Source: Clostridia bacterium (GTDB taxonomy: Bacteria; Bacillota; UBA994; PWPR01). Taken from it: a DNA stretch of 9,574 nucleotides. Both the position numbers and the translations under genes were made by a program. Numbering within the stretch: the stretch's first letter is position 1; the number at the start of each line of letters is the position of its first letter. Shown piece by piece: positions 7,290-9,574 of this stretch. The notes beneath the pieces were generated by a model, which searched no databases, was not told the origin of the DNA, and saw nothing but the letters and a program-made list of their open reading frames with translations. Location of the stretch: assembly GCA_003557085.1 (NCBI GenBank), contig PWPR01000227.1, forward strand, positions 1 through 9,574, in the 5' to 3' direction.

Positions 7290-7499
7290 CTAATAATTAT
7301 TGGCTACAACCTCTAAGCTATGTTGATGACTTGCTACATAGCCTTCTCCTTGAATCTCTAAATCCATTTTATGCAGCCCGACAAATGAGTTATTAACAAC
7401 ATATCTAGGAATACCAACTTTGTAAGTTTTTAAATATATGATAACAAAAAAAGCTATTTGTCTGCTTAACTCAAATAGAGTCCCAATATTTATGAAGAT
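7290..7499 (-). pseudogene. Possible remnant of an unidentified gene
   Basis: A 69-codon minus-strand stretch lies between TAA (at 7500-7502) and TAG (7290-7292). It reads like real protein, with SRQIAFFVIIYLKTYKVG, PRYVVNNSFVGLHKMDL and GYVASHQHSLEVVANNY. It has no upstream ATG, GTG or TTG and no ribosome site; the only ATG is internal. It could be the 3' end of a decayed gene. I do not recognise the family, and a chance open frame is possible. Confidence 0.3.
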
Positions 7500-7564
7500 T
7501 TAGTTTCAGAGTTTAACACTATAGCCTTTAACTAAAATTGATATAGATATTATCTGTAATAAGT

Positions 7565-7592
7565 TTTAGAATCTAGAGATGTATAATATAAT
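7565..7592 (+). promoter_or_regulatory. Candidate promoter of the membrane GGDEF gene
   Basis: Two overlapping TATAAT boxes (7582-7587 and 7587-7592). The second has TTTAGA (7565-7570) 16 bases upstream as a partial -35. It would give a leader of about 60 bases before the ATG at 7662. The -35 is poor, so this is tentative. Confidence 0.4.
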
Positions 7593-7661
7593 TGTATTAC
7601 ACAAAGATTCTTGTATCTAACACCTTTACATTTGAGTTTACTCTAAGAAGGGTTGATTATA

Positions 7662-8830
7662 ATGTTTCAGAGTTTAAAGTCAAAAGCTACTAAAACTTTA
7701 TCAAACTATCAAGATAAAATTTCTGTTTTTTATCTGCTGATAGCTATAATTGTCTATGCTCTATGGGCAGCGGTTGGGCTTTTTATGCCTGAGTTCTACT
7801 ATGATAGACCCCTCGAGCGTCTTTTATATCAGTTATCGGAGTAGTTTTTGTCGCATATCTTCACTCACATGAATCGCTTTCTGAAAAGAAGGGATCTTTA
7901 GTTCTCTCCTTATATCTTCTAATTGTTCATTTTCATTTTTTTTCACTTTTTATTAGAGCAGGAGGGGATGAAATATATGCTTTAGGATTACTTATTTTTC
8001 TTGTCTGTGCTTCTCTACTCTTTCTTAGTATTTCCCACTACATATTTTACCTGGTTATCTTCATTACTTCCTATCTCACTACATTCATTTACTTAAACCT
8101 TCCTACCTATCGAATCGTTATGATTATGGCTGGATGTTTAACAATAGCTATAGCAACTCTCTTATTGAAATTTTTGTATAACTACTATATCAGTCAATCA
8201 CATACTCAAAATACAGCTATTATAAGTCTAGAAAGACAACTTCTTGAAGAGAAATTGAAGCAACAAGAAGAAGAAACTCAGATTTTTAAGAAAATGTCAG
8301 AATTTGACTCGCTGACTAATCTTCCAAATCGAAGATTTTTCTTAGAAGATTTAACCTCGAAATTAGAATGCTTTTCTCCTAATGATTACCACTTTGCTCT
8401 CATTTTTATTGATGTAGACAATTTAAAAGAAGTAAACGATTCATACGGTCATAAAATCGGTGATCTAGTCCTTAAGCAGTTTGCAAAGCGTTTGAAATCT
8501 ACTTTACGTACACCTGATTATCCTGCTCGCTATGCGGGCGACGAATTTGTTTCACTTATCACTCAGTTTAATGATAAATCAGAAATAGAAGCTATCTGTA
8601 ATCGAATTTTGAATCTAGCTTTGATACCTTACAAACTATCTAGCAATACCTCCTGCTCTATAAGTGTTAGTATAGGAGTTGTATTGCATAATAAAAATGG
8701 AAAAGGGCTCACTTCTGATATACTAAATAATCCACAGGAACTTGTATCTCATGCTGACAAAGCTATGTATGAAGCAAAAAGAAGAGGCAAGAATAGGTGG
8801 ATTTTGTATGAGGATATAGCTTCAGAATAG
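7662..8830 (+). pseudogene. Membrane-bound GGDEF (AGDEF) protein gene with a frameshift
   Basis: The first frame runs from ATG 7662 (AAGAAGGG 9 bases upstream) to a TAG at 7842-7844. A second frame is open from about 7808 to 8830. Adding one base between 7808 and 7841 joins them into a 389-residue protein; the CCCC run at 7809-7812 is the likeliest spot. The joined product has about six membrane helices, the last ending near 8190. A coiled coil with EEKLKQQEEE follows, then a GGDEF domain: DSLTNLPNRR, FIDVDNLKEVNDSYGH, I-site RTPD (8507-8518), RYAGDEF (8528-8548) and ADKAMYEAKRRGKNR. The first Gly of GGDEF is Ala; some AGDEF cyclases are known to be active. The helices probably form a membrane sensor. 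No slippery heptamer for -1 frameshifting is visible. ATG 8120 could start the second half but has no ribosome site. A true mutation or a sequencing error fits best. Confidence 0.85.
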
Positions 8831-8990
8831 ATTCCGCCTACACATCAAATCTCATTTTTTAAGAGTAATTAAGCACCTTTCATTTTAGCTATTTTGAAGC
8901 TCCACTGAAAAACGTGTAGATTACTAAACTAAATGACATGGTTATTTTACTTACGCGGATTGAAAATTAAACTAGAAAAGCAAATAGGGC
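8831..8990. other. Spacer between GGDEF gene and IS30 element
   Basis: No clear hairpin terminator follows the GGDEF stop and no open frame is present. The left end of the IS30 element must lie within this stretch or just before its promoter, but its inverted repeat cannot be placed because the right end is outside the window. Confidence 0.35.
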
Positions 8991-8996
8991 CAGATG

Positions 8997-9005
8997 TGAT
9001 ATACT
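8997..9005 (+). promoter_or_regulatory. Extended -10 promoter of the IS30 transposase
   Basis: TGATATACT fits the extended -10 form TGnTATAAT with one mismatch. No -35 box stands at 16-18 bases, which is usual for extended -10 promoters. Transcription would begin near 9012. The transposase start follows AGGAG (9034-9038) by 9 bases. Confidence 0.55.
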
Positions 9006-9047
9006 CTTAATGTATTTCCACCACGAAAGACATAGGAGTGATCACAA

Positions 9048-9574
9048 ATGACCCACAAACATCTTACCATGGATGAGCTTGTAATGATAGAGGTATACTA
9101 CCATCAAAATGTAGCTACTACAAAAATAGTTAAGTTAATGCGAAGAGCAACGCAAACTATCTACAATGTAGTAGATTACTTAAAACAAGGACACACAGCA
9201 TTTGAATATTACGAGCGATACAAGCAAAACAAAAAGAGGTGTGGTAGACACAAAATAGATTTGCCAGATGATCAGAAAGAGTACATTAAAGATAAAGTAG
9301 CTGAAGGGTGGACCCCTGATGTGATAATTGGACGTAAAGAAAAAGCTATTAGTTGTTCAATGAGTACGTTGTATAGACAGTTCAAGCAAGGAATCTTTAA
9401 TGTGAAAACTCTGCCAATGCAAAGCAAAAGAAAAGCTAATAACACTAAAGAGACAAGAGGCAAACAATCTTTCACCAGAAGTATAATAAATAGAAATCAG
9501 GATTACCCTTGTTACGACAATGAATTTGGGCATTTAGAAGGCGATACCATTGTAGGTGCTCGTCACAAAAGTGA
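9048..9574 (+). CDS. IS30-family transposase, cut by the right edge of the window
   Basis: The first 175 codons of an IS30-family DDE transposase. The N-terminus (HLTMDELVMIE, then KIVKLMRRATQTIYNVV at about 26-42) is a helix-turn-helix that binds the element's ends. CGRHKIDLP, GWTPDVIIGR (88-97) and ISCSMSTLYR (101-110) follow. The catalytic core opens with EFGHLEGDTIVGARHKS, in which D166 should be the first DDE aspartate. The wording closely recalls IS30 elements of lactic acid bacteria and enterococci (IS1062-like), from memory. No stop or frameshift occurs up to the edge, so the gene may be intact. Start ATG at 9048 follows AGGAG by 9 bases. The remaining half and both inverted repeats cannot be judged. 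Confidence 0.92.
   Translation, partial: MTHKHLTMDELVMIEVYYHQNVATTKIVKLMRRATQTIYNVVDYLKQGHTAFEYYERYKQNKKRCGRHKIDLPDDQKEYIKDKVAEGWTPDVIIGRKEKAISCSMSTLYRQFKQGIFNVKTLPMQSKRKANNTKETRGKQSFTRSIINRNQDYPCYDNEFGHLEGDTIVGARHKS

Larger units (their letters stand above)
7061..7661. other. 600-base intergenic region between divergent genes
   Basis: This region separates the minus-strand DUF4870 gene from the plus-strand GGDEF gene. It holds the dyad at 7178-7192, a start-less open stretch on the minus strand (7290-7499), a 14-base repeat of the GGDEF gene start (7503-7516) and a candidate promoter at 7565-7592. No RNA gene is recognised. Confidence 0.45.

Noticed and set aside
7805..7845. Programmed -1 frameshifting in the membrane GGDEF gene
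   Set aside because: No X-XXY-YYZ slippery heptamer in the overlap; the CCCC run and CTT TTA do not allow tandem re-pairing.
9272..9475. Minus-strand open frame of 67 codons
   Set aside because: It is the shadow of the IS30 transposase frame.
1..9574. CRISPR array, tRNA or rRNA genes, riboswitch
   Set aside because: No regularly spaced repeats, no cloverleaf pattern and no known aptamer consensus seen on reading both strands.

Overview
This is an AT-rich window with strong GGAGG-type ribosome binding sites, TTG starts and IS256- and IS30-type insertion sequences. That points to a low-GC Bacillota chromosome, probably Clostridia-like; the species cannot be named from the sequence alone. Coding density is low and several genes are broken, so it reads as an accessory or decaying region.

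Layout. 1-887: no confident gene; possible remnants of old coding sequence. 888-1466 (+): small membrane protein with a zinc ribbon, function unknown. It converges on a two-gene minus-strand unit and shares a terminator hairpin (1675-1704) with it. 4735-1768 (-): a consensus sigma-A promoter, then a serine beta-lactamase-fold hydrolase, then a PLP class III aminotransferase that resembles the isoleucine 2-epimerase branch. 4786-5320 (+): a heavily decayed C-terminal half of an IS256-family transposase. 6424-5408 (-): a GAF-GGDEF diguanylate cyclase gene cut in two by one in-frame TAA. 7060-6728 (-): a DUF4870 (Tic20-like) membrane protein with a long hairpin terminator. 7061-7661: mostly non-coding, with a start-less open stretch on the minus strand. 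7662-8830 (+): a multi-pass membrane GGDEF gene (AGDEF variant) broken by a one-base frameshift. 9048 to the right edge (+): the 5' part of an IS30-family transposase with its own extended -10 promoter.

How the parts relate. The hydrolase and aminotransferase are probably co-transcribed and may act together on amino acids or D-amino-acid peptides; this is inference. Both c-di-GMP synthase genes keep their catalytic and I-site motifs, yet each carries one simple lesion. This suggests recent, parallel loss of c-di-GMP signalling genes, or assembly error, or recoding. No new multi-gene system is evident. The most notable items are the paired broken cyclases, the Glu at the PLP N1-binding position of the aminotransferase, and the IS256 fossil that is invisible to simple ORF calling.
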